Shown here piece after piece: positions 18,577-27,192 of a DNA stretch of 64,000 nucleotides (the stretch's first letter is position 1; each line of letters opens with the position of its first letter). Position numbers and translations under genes: made by a program. Source of the stretch: Chryseobacterium lacus (GTDB lineage: Bacteria > Bacteroidota > Bacteroidia > Flavobacteriales > Weeksellaceae); assembly GCF_003336205.1 (NCBI RefSeq), contig NZ_QPIE01000003.1:62001-126000 (forward strand). The letters run 5' to 3'. The notes beneath the pieces were generated by a model. It was not told where the DNA came from, did no database searches, and worked only from the letters and a program-made list of their open reading frames with translations.

Positions 18577-18602
18577 AAAAAACAGGAATTTTCCTGTTTT
18601 TT
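18577..18602. terminator. Terminator-like hairpin in a divergent intergenic region
   Basis: Perfect 12-bp inverted repeat (18577-18588 with 18591-18602) with an A-run on one side and a T-run on the other, so it can terminate in both directions. It lies between two divergent genes where no annotated transcript should end. It may insulate the two promoters, attenuate comM, or end an unannotated small RNA. Confidence 0.6.
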
Positions 18603-18647
18603 GTATAACATAAACTTCTTATTTTTACCATTTAAACCAAATTTGAT

Positions 18648-20183
18648 ATGCTTATAAAAATCTATGGAAGTGCCATTTATGGAGTTTCTGCACAAACCAT
18701 TACCATCGAGGTAAATGTAGATACGCCAGGTGTAGGCTATTATTTGGTTGGCCTGCCCGATAACGCTATAAAAGAGAGCAGCCACAGAATTTCCGCAGCA
18801 TTAAAAAATGTGGGTTTTAAAATTCCGGGAAAGAAAATCACCATTAATATGGCTCCTGCCGATCTCAGAAAGGAAGGTTCTGCTTATGACCTGAGCATCG
18901 CCATTGGCATTCTGATCGCATCGGGACAGATACAGGGAGATCAGGTTTCTGATTATATTATCATGGGCGAACTGTCTCTGGACGGCGGTTTACAGCCAAT
19001 AAAAGGGATTCTTCCCATTGCAATAAAAGCCCGGGAAGAAGGGTTTAAAGGAATTATCCTCCCAAAACAAAACACACGCGAAGCCTCCATTGTGAACCAA
19101 CTGGAGGTGTACGGTGTCGAAAACATTAAAGAAGTTATTGACTTTTTTGATAAAGGAATTCCGCTGGAACGCACAGAATGGGATACCCGGAAAGAATTTC
19201 AGGAAAAAATGAACGATTTTCCATTTGATTTTTCTGAGGTAAAAGGACAGGAAACAGCTAAACGAGCGATGGAAGTTGCTGCAGCTGGCGGACATAATAT
19301 TATTTTGATCGGGCCTCCGGGAAGCGGAAAAACCATGTTGGCAAAACGAATTCCGAGTGTATTGCCGCCATTAACCATGAAAGAAGCTCTGGAGACTACC
19401 AAAATTCATTCTGTTGCCGGAAAAATAGGTTCGGAAACTTCTCTGATGACAGTGAGACCATTCCGAAGCCCTCATCATACGATATCTGATGTCGCTTTGG
19501 TAGGTGGTGGCAGCTATCCGCAACCGGGAGAAATTTCTTTAGCACACAACGGTGTTTTGTTTCTGGACGAAATGCCGGAATTTAAAAGAACGGTTCTAGA
19601 AGTAATGCGGCAACCTTTAGAGGATCGCGTGGTAACGATTTCTAGAGCTAAGTTCACGGTGAATTATCCGGCAAGTTTTATGTTGGTCGCAAGTATGAAT
19701 CCCAGTCCGAGTGGATATTTTCCTGATGATCCGAATAATACTTCCACCGCATTTGAAATGCAACGGTATATGAGCAAACTTTCCGGGCCGTTGCTAGACA
19801 GAATTGATATTCATATTGAAGTTCAAAAAGTGGAATTTGACCAACTTTCGGACAAACGAAAAGGAGAAAGCAGTCTTGAGATACGGGAAAGGGTTCTGAA
19901 AGCCAGAGCCAAACAAACTGATCGTTATAAGGATCTCGACATCAGTTATAATGCGCAGATGGGACCGAAAGAAATAGAAAAACACTGTGAGCTGGAGGAA
20001 GCATCTAAAAATCTGATCAAACAGGCGATGGAAAAACTGAATCTTTCTGCACGGGCTTATGACAGAATTCTAAAAGTAGCAAGGACGATTGCCGACTTAG
20101 AAGGGCTGGACAATATAGAGAGCGACCATATTTCAGAAGCCATACAATACCGAAGCTTGGATCGTGAATTCTGGAGTGTATAA
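18648..20183 (+). CDS. comM: YifB/ComM family AAA+ ATPase (Mg chelatase-like)
   Basis: 511 residues. The N-terminal ChlI domain (GLPDNAIKESSHRISAALKN, INMAPADLRKEGSAYDL) is followed by an AAA+ module with Walker A GPPGSGKTMLAK near residue 222. The GEISLAHNGVLFLDEMPEF Walker B/insert region and the C-terminal Mg_chelatase_C domain with LSARAYDRILKVARTIADLE follow. In Vibrio, ComM is a hexameric helicase that drives branch migration during natural transformation. YifB homologues occur widely, also in species not known to be competent. The motifs are complete. Confidence 0.93.
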   Translation: MLIKIYGSAIYGVSAQTITIEVNVDTPGVGYYLVGLPDNAIKESSHRISAALKNVGFKIPGKKITINMAPADLRKEGSAYDLSIAIGILIASGQIQGDQVSDYIIMGELSLDGGLQPIKGILPIAIKAREEGFKGIILPKQNTREASIVNQLEVYGVENIKEVIDFFDKGIPLERTEWDTRKEFQEKMNDFPFDFSEVKGQETAKRAMEVAAAGGHNIILIGPPGSGKTMLAKRIPSVLPPLTMKEALETTKIHSVAGKIGSETSLMTVRPFRSPHHTISDVALVGGGSYPQPGEISLAHNGVLFLDEMPEFKRTVLEVMRQPLEDRVVTISRAKFTVNYPASFMLVASMNPSPSGYFPDDPNNTSTAFEMQRYMSKLSGPLLDRIDIHIEVQKVEFDQLSDKRKGESSLEIRERVLKARAKQTDRYKDLDISYNAQMGPKEIEKHCELEEASKNLIKQAMEKLNLSARAYDRILKVARTIADLEGLDNIESDHISEAIQYRSLDREFWSV

Positions 20184-20185
20184 GA

Positions 20186-20216
20186 AAAAAAGACTGTCGT
20201 AAAAACAGTCTTTTTT
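20186..20216. terminator. Bidirectional terminator between comM and sodA
   Basis: Perfect 12-bp stem (20186-20197 with 20205-20216), seven-base loop, A-run on the left and T-run on the right. It can end both convergent genes. Confidence 0.88.
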
Positions 20217-20238
20217 CCTTCGTTTATTTTAGAAAAGT

Positions 20239-20835
20239 CTATTTATTGAAGAGTTCTTCCACTTTATCCCAATTGATTACTTCAAAAAAAGCAGTAACAT
20301 AATCGGGTCTTCTGTTCTGGTAATTCAGATAATAAGCGTGTTCCCAGACATCTAAACCAAGGATTGGCGTTCCGTCGCAACCTGCATTAGGCATTAGCGG
20401 ATTGTCCTGATTTGGAGTTGAACAAATTTCTACGGAACCATCTTCCTTTTTACATAACCAAGCCCAACCGGAACCGAATCTTGTTTTAGCCGCTTCTGAA
20501 AAGTCAGTTTTGAATTTATCAAATCCTCCCAATTTTTCAATTGCATTTTTCACGTTTCCTGTTGGTTCTTTGCTTCCACCAGGTGTCAAAATCTCCCAGA
20601 AAAGAGTGTGATTGAAATGTCCCCCTCCATTATTTCTAACAGCAGGTTTATCTGCTCCTGTTCTGCAGATTTCTTCAATAGATTTACCTTCCAGTTCGGT
20701 GCCTGCGATGGCTTTATTCAGATTATCAATATAAGCCTGATGGTGCTTTGTATGATGGATTTCCATCGTTTTAGCATCAATAGTTGGTTCTAATGCATCG
20801 TACGCATATCCTAATTTCGGTAATTCAAATGACAT
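20239..20835 (-). CDS. sodA: Superoxide dismutase, Fe/Mn family
   Basis: 198 residues from the ATG at 20835, chosen because it begins the typical [15 protein letters not shown] motif; the frame extends eight codons upstream. The enzyme dismutates superoxide in the cytoplasm. The metal ligands are a His in HHTKHHQAY, a His in HFNHTLFWE, and the Asp and His of [18 protein letters not shown]. Sequence alone does not safely tell Fe from Mn. A TATCTTTG box lies at 20857-20864. Confidence 0.96.
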   Translation of the reverse strand: MSFELPKLGYAYDALEPTIDAKTMEIHHTKHHQAYIDNLNKAIAGTELEGKSIEEICRTGADKPAVRNNGGGHFNHTLFWEILTPGGSKEPTGNVKNAIEKLGGFDKFKTDFSEAAKTRFGSGWAWLCKKEDGSVEICSTPNQDNPLMPNAGCDGTPILGLDVWEHAYYLNYQNRRPDYVTAFFEVINWDKVEELFNK

Positions 20836-20856
20836 ATTGTTGATTTTAATTAGTTT

Positions 20857-20864
20857 CAAAGATA
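20857..20864 (-). promoter_or_regulatory. -7 promoter box of sodA
   Basis: TATCTTTG on the minus strand, 21 bases before the chosen sodA ATG. It nearly overlaps the upstream extension of the frame, which supports the shorter start. Confidence 0.5.
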
Positions 20865-20935
20865 GGGATCTTTACGCTCTTTTAACTTATAACATTTTTT
20901 AAAAAAATTATATCAATAATTGATGAAAGCTACTA

Positions 20936-22684
20936 TTAACGGTTCATCGACATCAAGAACTCCTCGTTGTTCAATGTACCTTTTATATTTTTCTGAACAA
21001 ATTCCATTGCTTCCAACGGATTCATATCAGAAAGATACTTTCTGAAAATCCACATTTTCTGTTGGGTATTTTCATCATGAAGCAAATCATCCCGTCGTGT
21101 ACTGGAGGACACCAAATCAATGGCCGGATATACTCTTTTATTCGCAATTTTCCGGTCGAGTTGCAGTTCCATATTCCCGGTTCCTTTAAATTCTTCAAAA
21201 ATCACTTCGTCCATTTTAGAACCTGTGTCAATAAGAGCAGTGGCGATAATGGTTAAAGATCCGCCGCCTTCAATATTTCTTGCAGCTCCAAAAAATCTTT
21301 TCGGACGGTGAAGCGCATTGGCATCCACACCACCGGAAAGAACTTTCCCGGAAGCAGGCGTTACGGTATTATAAGCTCTTGCCAATCGGGTAATAGAATC
21401 CAGTAGAATCACAACATCGTGTCCGCATTCTACCATTCTTTGTGCTTTTGCAAGAACCAGATTCGCTACTTTCACGTGTTTATCTGCAGCTTCATCAAAT
21501 GTAGAAGCAATTACTTCTGCGTTCACGCTCCTTTCCATATCAGTAACTTCCTCCGGACGTTCATCGATAAGAAGAACCATCATATAAGCTTCAGGATGAT
21601 TGGCTGCTATAGCATTGGCAATGTCTTTCAACAACATGGTTTTACCGGTTTTGGGTTGCGCAACAATCATGGCGCGCTGTCCTTTTCCGATAGGCGCAAA
21701 TAAATCCACGACACGGGTGGCTATCGTAGACTCTTTTCCAGCAAGATTGAATTTCTCTTCAGGAAAAAGTGGTGTTAAATATTCAAAAGCAACACGATCC
21801 TTGATGAAAGCCAGATCTCTTCCATTTACTTCTAATGGTTTTTGAAGCGAGAAATATTTCTCTCCTTCTTTTGGCAATCTTACAATTCCTTTTACAGTAT
21901 CTCCTGTTTTCAGGCCGAAATTCCGAATTTGAGAGGTAGAAACATACACATCATCGGGTGAAGAAATGTAGGAGAAATCCGAAGAACGGAGAAAGCCGTA
22001 ATTGTCTGGCAAAATTTCTAAAACTCCTTCGATAATAACAAGACCATCAAAATTAAATTCCTTTTTAGATTCAGATTCCTGCTGCGGTTCTGTACTTTTT
22101 TGTTGATTGGAATTTTTATGCTGATGTTGAGGATGATGCTGTTTCGCACCGTTGTTGGCCTGATTTGGATGCTGTGGTTTAGGCTGTGGCGCTGGAGGAG
22201 TTTCCGTTTTTTCGGAAGATGCGGGAGCTGGTTTTTCAGCGGGTTGCGATTTTTCAGGTTCGGTTTTGTTGTCTACCCTTTTTCTTTTCTTTTTATCAGA
22301 AGTGGGCGCTGGAGTTTGCTCAGTTGGCTGTACCTGTACCGCAACTGGAGCCGGAATGGTAAGTATATCCGTGACTTCTGATTTTTCTTCGGCAGTTTCT
22401 GGTTTAGGTTTTACTTCCTCGGGTTTGGGTTTTGGTGTACTTCGCTTTCTGGGAGTTGTTTTTTTCACTTGCTCCGGTGCTTTTTGTGATTCTTCTTCCT
22501 TTGCAGGATGCTCGGAAGCGAGGTAATATTCTTTGGCTATTTTGGTATTGGAAGCCTGAAAATCAAGAATAGCGAAAATGATGGTGTCAGGATCGCTGTT
22601 TTTGGTTACTTTCACGCCCAAATCTTTGGTAATTTTGGTCAGTTCCGAAATGGATTTAGACCTTAGCGTTTCTAAGTTGAACAT
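20936..22684 (-). CDS. rho: Transcription termination factor Rho with long disordered insert
   Basis: 582 residues from the ATG at 22684 ([11 protein letters not shown], a standard Rho N-terminus); the frame is open 28 codons further but without sense. Rho is the hexameric RNA helicase for factor-dependent termination. An N-terminal helical domain covers 1-55. A low-complexity region, rich in Pro, Lys, Glu, Gln and His, covers about 56-209. The RNA-binding cold-shock-like domain ([15 protein letters not shown]) and the ATPase core with [29 protein letters not shown] and [13 protein letters not shown] complete it. The insert is typical of Bacteroidota Rho. Confidence 0.97.
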   Translation of the reverse strand: MFNLETLRSKSISELTKITKDLGVKVTKNSDPDTIIFAILDFQASNTKIAKEYYLASEHPAKEEESQKAPEQVKKTTPRKRSTPKPKPEEVKPKPETAEEKSEVTDILTIPAPVAVQVQPTEQTPAPTSDKKKRKRVDNKTEPEKSQPAEKPAPASSEKTETPPAPQPKPQHPNQANNGAKQHHPQHQHKNSNQQKSTEPQQESESKKEFNFDGLVIIEGVLEILPDNYGFLRSSDFSYISSPDDVYVSTSQIRNFGLKTGDTVKGIVRLPKEGEKYFSLQKPLEVNGRDLAFIKDRVAFEYLTPLFPEEKFNLAGKESTIATRVVDLFAPIGKGQRAMIVAQPKTGKTMLLKDIANAIAANHPEAYMMVLLIDERPEEVTDMERSVNAEVIASTFDEAADKHVKVANLVLAKAQRMVECGHDVVILLDSITRLARAYNTVTPASGKVLSGGVDANALHRPKRFFGAARNIEGGGSLTIIATALIDTGSKMDEVIFEEFKGTGNMELQLDRKIANKRVYPAIDLVSSSTRRDDLLHDENTQQKMWIFRKYLSDMNPLEAMEFVQKNIKGTLNNEEFLMSMNR

Positions 22685-22744
22685 ATAGTAATGATAGGTA
22701 TGTTTCGTAAAAAAAAATGTTGTTGTAAGATAGTTGATAAGAAA

Positions 22745-22766
22745 ACAAGTCGGGCGACTTTTTTCC
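22745..22766. other. Hairpin in rho leader
   Basis: AAGTCG and CGACTT form a tight inverted repeat (about 22747-22760) inside the approximately 95-base rho leader, followed on the minus strand by a moderately T-rich stretch. On the plus strand it precedes six Ts. It could be a leader attenuator for rho or an anti-antisense terminator. This is inference. Confidence 0.35.
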
Positions 22767-22781
22767 AAGGAATCTGTATTG

Positions 22782-22789
22782 CAAATCTA
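22782..22789 (-). promoter_or_regulatory. -7 promoter box of rho
   Basis: TAGATTTG on the minus strand, about 97 bases before the rho ATG. It lies only nine bases from the -33 element of the divergent DUF4293 promoter, so the two promoters probably compete for polymerase. Confidence 0.5.
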
Positions 22790-22797
22790 CACTTATT

Positions 22798-22828
22798 TTT
22801 GAATTGAACAAAATTTGTGCTATTTTTG
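22798..22828 (+). promoter_or_regulatory. Two-element Bacteroidota promoter of DUF4293 gene
   Basis: A -33 TTTG (22798-22801), a 19-bp spacer and -7 TATTTTTG (22821-22828), matching the published Bacteroidota consensus. The ATG at 22845 follows after a short leader. Confidence 0.72.
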
Positions 22829-22844
22829 CGCTCTATTAGCTGAA

Positions 22845-23234
22845 ATGATACAAAGAATACAAACTGTTTTCCTGTTCATCGCTGCATTATCCGCAGCGGC
22901 TCTGCATTTTACCGGAATGGATGCAGAAGTTTTCGGAAGCCAATATATCGTTGCGGCGATAAGTTTGGTTTCATTTATGGTAGCAATCGTTTCCATTTTC
23001 AGTTATAAGCAAAGACAAAGACAAATCATGTTGAATACGTTCAACTTGTTTATAAACGTTTTGTTGATTGGTGTACTGATGTACTGGCTGCTCAATTTAT
23101 CTGGAGGAATTTCGTTTCCTGAGAAAGGTATTGAGCCCGTCTTTCCTGTGGTAGCGATATTTTGCCTTTTTATGGCGAATATTTACATCCGCAGAGATGA
23201 AAGGCTCGTAAAATCTGTGGACAGACTTCGGTAA
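22845..23234 (+). CDS. DUF4293 family membrane protein
   Basis: 129 residues with four predicted membrane helices and the family start MIQRIQTVFLFIAA. A cytoplasmic YKQRQRQIMLN loop lies in the middle, and the end is IYIRRDERLVKSVDRLR. DUF4293 is restricted to Bacteroidota and has no known function. It is very often found divergent from rho, as here. I chose the ATG at 22845 over an upstream one because it begins the conserved MIQRIQT sequence and lies downstream of the promoter. Confidence 0.88.
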   Translation: MIQRIQTVFLFIAALSAAALHFTGMDAEVFGSQYIVAAISLVSFMVAIVSIFSYKQRQRQIMLNTFNLFINVLLIGVLMYWLLNLSGGISFPEKGIEPVFPVVAIFCLFMANIYIRRDERLVKSVDRLR

Positions 23235-23259
23235 CCTTACAACGATTTTTTTGAGTGTG

Positions 23260-23290
23260 AACAGTTCCTTTCGGGGAGCTGTTTTTTATT
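23260..23290 (+). terminator. Rho-independent terminator after DUF4293
   Basis: Nine-bp stem with one G-T pair (23260-23268 with 23275-23283), loop of six, then a T-rich tail. Confidence 0.75.
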
Positions 23291-23331
23291 TCTTTAAAGT
23301 TGGCAAATTATTTATTATTCAAATCAACCGC

Positions 23332-23745
23332 TTACTTTTTCTGAGATCTCATCGCTTTTACCTTTTTGATGTTTGAATCCGCCACAAAATTTTGGTATTC
23401 TTTTGTTTCCATTCCATAAAGGGCAATTTTACCGTTACTATCGCTGTGAATTCCAAACCCATAACTTTTTGTCAACGGCGAAGCCCGAAAACAAGGTTGT
23501 CCTTTGGAGAAAAACGCTTTTCTAGCTTCAGAATAATCTCCGCTTTCCACCTTGTTTCTGTCGGCATACACTTGAAACAGAATATCATCCGAAGTAAAAC
23601 GATACGGATTTTCAACTAGGAGCTCATACTGCATTGCGGCCACAGTTTTCTTTTCCTTCAACGGTGGCGGCGTTCCGACTTCTGCTTTCGTGTCATCAGC
23701 TACTTCTATAAAAGTGTCAAAATAATTGGCAGTATGGGTTTTCAT
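23332..23745 (-). CDS. DUF6157 family protein
   Basis: 137 residues, soluble. The N-terminus TANYFDTFIEVADDTKAEVGTPPP and the phrase LxENPYRFTSDDILFQVYADRN are the family hallmark, followed by FFSKGQPCFRASPLTKSYGFGIHSDSNGKIALYGMET. DUF6157 is a conserved bacterial family of unknown function. Basic residues dominate the C-terminus (KKVKAMRSQKK). It is a single gene between convergent DUF4293 and divergent menD. Confidence 0.82.
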   Translation of the reverse strand: MKTHTANYFDTFIEVADDTKAEVGTPPPLKEKKTVAAMQYELLVENPYRFTSDDILFQVYADRNKVESGDYSEARKAFFSKGQPCFRASPLTKSYGFGIHSDSNGKIALYGMETKEYQNFVADSNIKKVKAMRSQKK

Positions 23746-23884
23746 AAGTTTATTTTGAGGTATATTTTAATTTTAGTCAATTAACATAAAAACTGAATTT
23801 ATTGTCTGATAAAAGTAAACAAATTCTCATAAAGAGCAAATCTTAAAGTTGTAAACCGGTGTACCATCCGCTTCAAAAAACCAC

Positions 23885-23892
23885 TACCTTTG
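23885..23892 (+). promoter_or_regulatory. -7 promoter box of menD (leaderless type)
   Basis: TACCTTTG, four bases, then the menD ATG at 23897. Confidence 0.6.
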
Positions 23893-23896
23893 CGGT

Positions 23897-25567
23897 ATGA
23901 AACAGTTTTCATCGAAACGCAGTGTCCAAATCTTGGCACACCTTCTGGAAGCCTATGGAATCAGGCATTTTATCATCTCTCCCGGTTCGCGCAATGCGCC
24001 CATTTCTATTCATTTTTCGGAAACAGAAAGCTTCAACTGTTACAGCATCGTGGATGAAAGAAGTGCCGGATTTGTCGCCATCGGAATGGCAAAAAGCCTA
24101 AAAAACCCCGTTGCCGTAACGTGCACCAGCGGTTCGGCAGCAGCAAATTATTATCCGGCTGTTACCGAAGCTTTTTATCAAAACGTTCCGTTATTACTCT
24201 TAACTGCAGACCGGCCGGAAGATTTCGTGGATTTATTCGACGGGCAAACCATCAGGCAAAAAAATCTTTTCAACCAACACAGTTATGGAGATTTTCAGTT
24301 GAAAGAAGATGATGAGGAAAATGCTGATGAATACAATTTTGATATCATAAAAAAAGCAATCGAAGTTTGTCTGGAAAAACAAGGCCCGGTACACATTAAC
24401 ATTCCACTTTCGGAACCGTTGTATGAGCTGGTTTCCGAGCTTCCGTTGTTTGCTGATGTGGAAAATACCATTCAAAAGAAAAATTATAATTTACCGTCCG
24501 TACTCACTGCCGACTGGAACATTTCTAAAAGAATTCTCATTTTGGCAGGAACGCGGGATTACAGCGAAGAACTGCAAATGCAGCTTTCACAATTGGTTAA
24601 AAATCATAGTGCTGTGGTTTTAACCGAAGCCAACTCCAACCTGAATAATGAGAAATTCTTTTCCCATATCGATCGTTACGTCTTTGGTTTTAATGATGAA
24701 GATGAACGAAAATACGCTCCGGATTTGCTCATTACCATCGGACAAAATGTAGTTTCCAAAAGGGTAAAACAGTTTTTGAGAAAAGCCAAACCCAAAAATC
24801 ATTGGCATATTGATGAAATCTGGCAACCAGATACCTACTTTTCGCTGACACAACAAATCACTGCAAAACCCGAAGTCTTTTTTAGTAAACTTCTGAAAGC
24901 CATCAATCTGGAACCTCAACCTTATTTCAATCTTTGGGAAATACTGAGGGAAAAGAAAGATGTAAAACATCAGGAATATGCACTGCAAACCGGTTTTTCC
25001 GATTTCTACCTTTTCAAATTATTAGCAGAAAAAACACCTGCGAATTATAACATCCATTTCAGTAATAGTTCTGCGATTCGGTATGCACAACTTTTTGATT
25101 TTCAAAAGTTTAAAGTTTACTGCAACCGCGGAACCAGCGGAATTGACGGTTCCACTTCCACAGCGATGGGTTTTGCAATGGCAGATAAAAACCCTGTGCT
25201 ATTGGTAACCGGCGAACTCAGTTTTTTCTATGACATCAATGGATTATGGAACCAATACATTCCACCTTACACGAGAATTGTTGTTTTCAACAATGGCGGC
25301 GGCGATATTTTTAAAATTATTCCCGGGCCTTCCAAAGCGAGCAACGCATTGGATGAGTTTATAACTACTTCACACACTTTACAAGCCAGAAATCTTGCGC
25401 AGCATTTTGGTTTTGAATACATTAAAGTAGAAGATGACGGAACTTTGGAACGCGTGTTAGACGGATTTTTCCGAACCAGTGAAAAGCCGAAAATCCTGGA
25501 AGTGATCACCCGTGAAATTGAAAATGCAGAAATCCTGAAAAACTATTTTGAATACCTGAAAGACTGA
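23897..25567 (+). CDS. menD: 2-succinyl-5-enolpyruvyl-6-hydroxy-3-cyclohexene-1-carboxylate synthase
   Basis: 556-residue thiamine-diphosphate enzyme joining isochorismate and 2-oxoglutarate in menaquinone synthesis. The N-terminal domain has ISPGSRNAPISIHF and the VDERSAGFVAIGMAKSLKNPVAVTCTSGSAAANYYPAVTEAFYQNVPLLLLTADRP run. Near the C-terminus NRGTSGIDGSTSTAMGFA and the cofactor segment GELSFFYDINGLWN with FNNGGGDIF are intact. Length is standard. Other men genes are not in the window. The neighbouring minus-strand pabB-like gene also consumes chorismate, but the two are separately transcribed. Confidence 0.96.
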   Translation: MKQFSSKRSVQILAHLLEAYGIRHFIISPGSRNAPISIHFSETESFNCYSIVDERSAGFVAIGMAKSLKNPVAVTCTSGSAAANYYPAVTEAFYQNVPLLLLTADRPEDFVDLFDGQTIRQKNLFNQHSYGDFQLKEDDEENADEYNFDIIKKAIEVCLEKQGPVHINIPLSEPLYELVSELPLFADVENTIQKKNYNLPSVLTADWNISKRILILAGTRDYSEELQMQLSQLVKNHSAVVLTEANSNLNNEKFFSHIDRYVFGFNDEDERKYAPDLLITIGQNVVSKRVKQFLRKAKPKNHWHIDEIWQPDTYFSLTQQITAKPEVFFSKLLKAINLEPQPYFNLWEILREKKDVKHQEYALQTGFSDFYLFKLLAEKTPANYNIHFSNSSAIRYAQLFDFQKFKVYCNRGTSGIDGSTSTAMGFAMADKNPVLLVTGELSFFYDINGLWNQYIPPYTRIVVFNNGGGDIFKIIPGPSKASNALDEFITTSHTLQARNLAQHFGFEYIKVEDDGTLERVLDGFFRTSEKPKILEVITREIENAEILKNYFEYLKD

Positions 25568-25577
25568 TCACCATTTA

Positions 25578-26183
25578 TTAACCAAGCAGGTTGATGATTT
25601 TTTCTATAGGATAAATAATTCCTGAATTCATATCGTTCATGGCATTAATAATCCTGAAATGAGAAAAGGTTTTCAGATTCTCTACCGTGATTCTTGTTTC
25701 TTTAATTTGATTATTTTTCAGAAGGAATTGACGCTGGACACCATTCAGAAGGAAAGTAGAAGGTGTAAACCATGTTTCATTTTTGAAGAAAATAAGATTG
25801 CTGAAAGAAGTATCTGTAATATGACCATTTTGAACAATAATAATTTCTGCCGCTTTTGCTTCTGATTTTAATTCAGTAAAAAATTGCCGGTTCTCATACT
25901 TAAAGCAATATTTTAAATCATCTCCATTGAGCAATTGAAAATCAGAAATGAGCGGGACAGAATAGTGCTGAATTTCACAATTATAATTTCCTTGTAAATC
26001 ATACAAAATCCTAAGCTTAAACAAACCATTTTTCTGATGCAGAAGGTTCCTGAAAATTTGCAATAAATCTGGCGGATTTTCTTTTTTGAAATGTTTGAAA
26101 GTATCGTTCACCCTTTTCTGATGGTACTCCAAAAGAAAAGCTTTCTGTTCTTCAACCTTGATGCTTTCAATGAACCGGAACAT
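25578..26183 (-). CDS. Class IV aminotransferase family protein (PabC-like)
   Basis: 201 residues. The fold-type IV pattern is partly visible: the YHQKRVNDTF segment with an Arg, LQLLNGDDLKYCFKYENR with a possible Lys, and the end motif GHITDTSFSNLIFFKNETWFTPSTFLLNGVQRQFLL, which matches the E/D-x-x-x-x-N-hydrophobic signature. The start overlaps the 3' end of the pabB-like gene by 17 bp. The pair would convert chorismate to 4-aminobenzoate for folate, with aminodeoxychorismate lyase activity inferred from the context. It is short for the family. Confidence 0.82.
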   Translation of the reverse strand: MFRFIESIKVEEQKAFLLEYHQKRVNDTFKHFKKENPPDLLQIFRNLLHQKNGLFKLRILYDLQGNYNCEIQHYSVPLISDFQLLNGDDLKYCFKYENRQFFTELKSEAKAAEIIIVQNGHITDTSFSNLIFFKNETWFTPSTFLLNGVQRQFLLKNNQIKETRITVENLKTFSHFRIINAMNDMNSGIIYPIEKIINLLG

Positions 26184-27144
26184 AAATTTTGTTTTTCATT
26201 TCCTGATATTCATCTTCTAAATTGCTCAGATGTGTGATGCCGCCGCCGCTTTTAAAATAAAGTATTCCATTTTCTTTTTCTATGAAGCGGATCATCACGC
26301 AACTATCCATGTTTTCGCCATCGAACCAACCGCAAACACCAGTGTACCAACCTCTTTTATATCCCTCAGATTCCAGAACAATTTCCAGCGTTTTTGGTTT
26401 AGGTGCACCCAAAACAGAACCGGCAGGAAGCAAGCTTTTCATAACACTTCCCGTTTTTCCGAGAAATTCAGGTTTTAAAATTCCGGAAATTTCAGAACTC
26501 ATGGCATACAGATTTTTTTGCTTGGTTCTGATAAAATCTATCCGTTGAAATTCTTCCACTTTCACCTCATCGGCCACCATGCTCAGGTCGTTTCGTAAGA
26601 GATCGACCACAGTGTAATGTTCGGCTTTTTCTTTAACATCATTTTTGAGAATCTCAGCCGCATTTTCAATTTCCGCATCGATTGTTCCTTTCATAGGGTG
26701 CGTGAAAATTTTACCTTCACGAACTTCCACGAAGGTTTCCGGTGAGAAAAACACCAACTGATCCTGATACAAAACTTTATATTTCGCTTTTGAAACAAAG
26801 AAAATGTCTTTTAGGGTGAGATTGGTTTTTATTTCCGTTTTTCTGGTATAATTGGTAAGATAAGAATTTCCCAATTTAAGGTTTCTCTGAACATGATCAA
26901 ACCCTTTTTTATAGGATTCCTGAGATTCGGGAAACGCTGTAAATTCAGTTAGTTCCGGGGAAATGTCAGGCAATTCATAATTTTTGAAATGAGGAAAATT
27001 AATATGGATTCCTGAGTTTGAAAGCTCTTCAACAGTAGATAAAACGATATTTTCAGACAAAAAGTCAATCATGAAAAAGAAAGGGATTTTCTCCCGGGAA
27101 AGGGCATCCATTCTGTCGAAAGCGGGATGAAAACCTGTAATCAT
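26167..27144 (-). CDS. pabB: Aminodeoxychorismate synthase component I-like (chorismate-binding)
   Basis: 325 residues, essentially the C-terminal chorismate-binding domain. Visible signatures are KVLYQDQLVFFSPETFVEV, IFTHPMKGTID, VVDLLRNDLSMVA, GSVLGAPKPKTLEIV and RGWYTGVCGWFDG, ending in FKSGGGITHLSNLEDEYQEMKNK. It lacks the tryptophan-binding N-terminal half of full-length TrpE/PabB, as do several short Bacteroidota PabB proteins. A glutaminase partner (PabA) is not in the window. The ATG at 27144 sits four bases after a TATTTTTG box, which supports this start over an internal one. Confidence 0.88.
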   Translation of the reverse strand: MITGFHPAFDRMDALSREKIPFFFMIDFLSENIVLSTVEELSNSGIHINFPHFKNYELPDISPELTEFTAFPESQESYKKGFDHVQRNLKLGNSYLTNYTRKTEIKTNLTLKDIFFVSKAKYKVLYQDQLVFFSPETFVEVREGKIFTHPMKGTIDAEIENAAEILKNDVKEKAEHYTVVDLLRNDLSMVADEVKVEEFQRIDFIRTKQKNLYAMSSEISGILKPEFLGKTGSVMKSLLPAGSVLGAPKPKTLEIVLESEGYKRGWYTGVCGWFDGENMDSCVMIRFIEKENGILYFKSGGGITHLSNLEDEYQEMKNKIYVPVH

Positions 27145-27148
27145 GAAA

Positions 27149-27156
27149 CAAAAATA
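27149..27156 (-). promoter_or_regulatory. -7 promoter box of pabB-like gene (leaderless type)
   Basis: TATTTTTG on the minus strand, four bases, then the ATG. A divergent box lies 13 bases away at 27170-27177. Confidence 0.6.
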
Positions 27157-27169
27157 ATTTATTTAGCCT

Positions 27170-27177
27170 TACTTTTG
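27170..27177 (+). promoter_or_regulatory. -7 promoter box of membrane protein gene
   Basis: TACTTTTG, 15 bases before the ATG at 27193. Confidence 0.5.
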
Positions 27178-27192
27178 TGCAAAATTATAAAG

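Noticed and set aside
22687-22768. N-terminal extension of the rho frame, 28 codons.
   Set aside because: Rho proteins begin at MFNLETL. The extension has no conserved content and lies in the rho leader with a hairpin.
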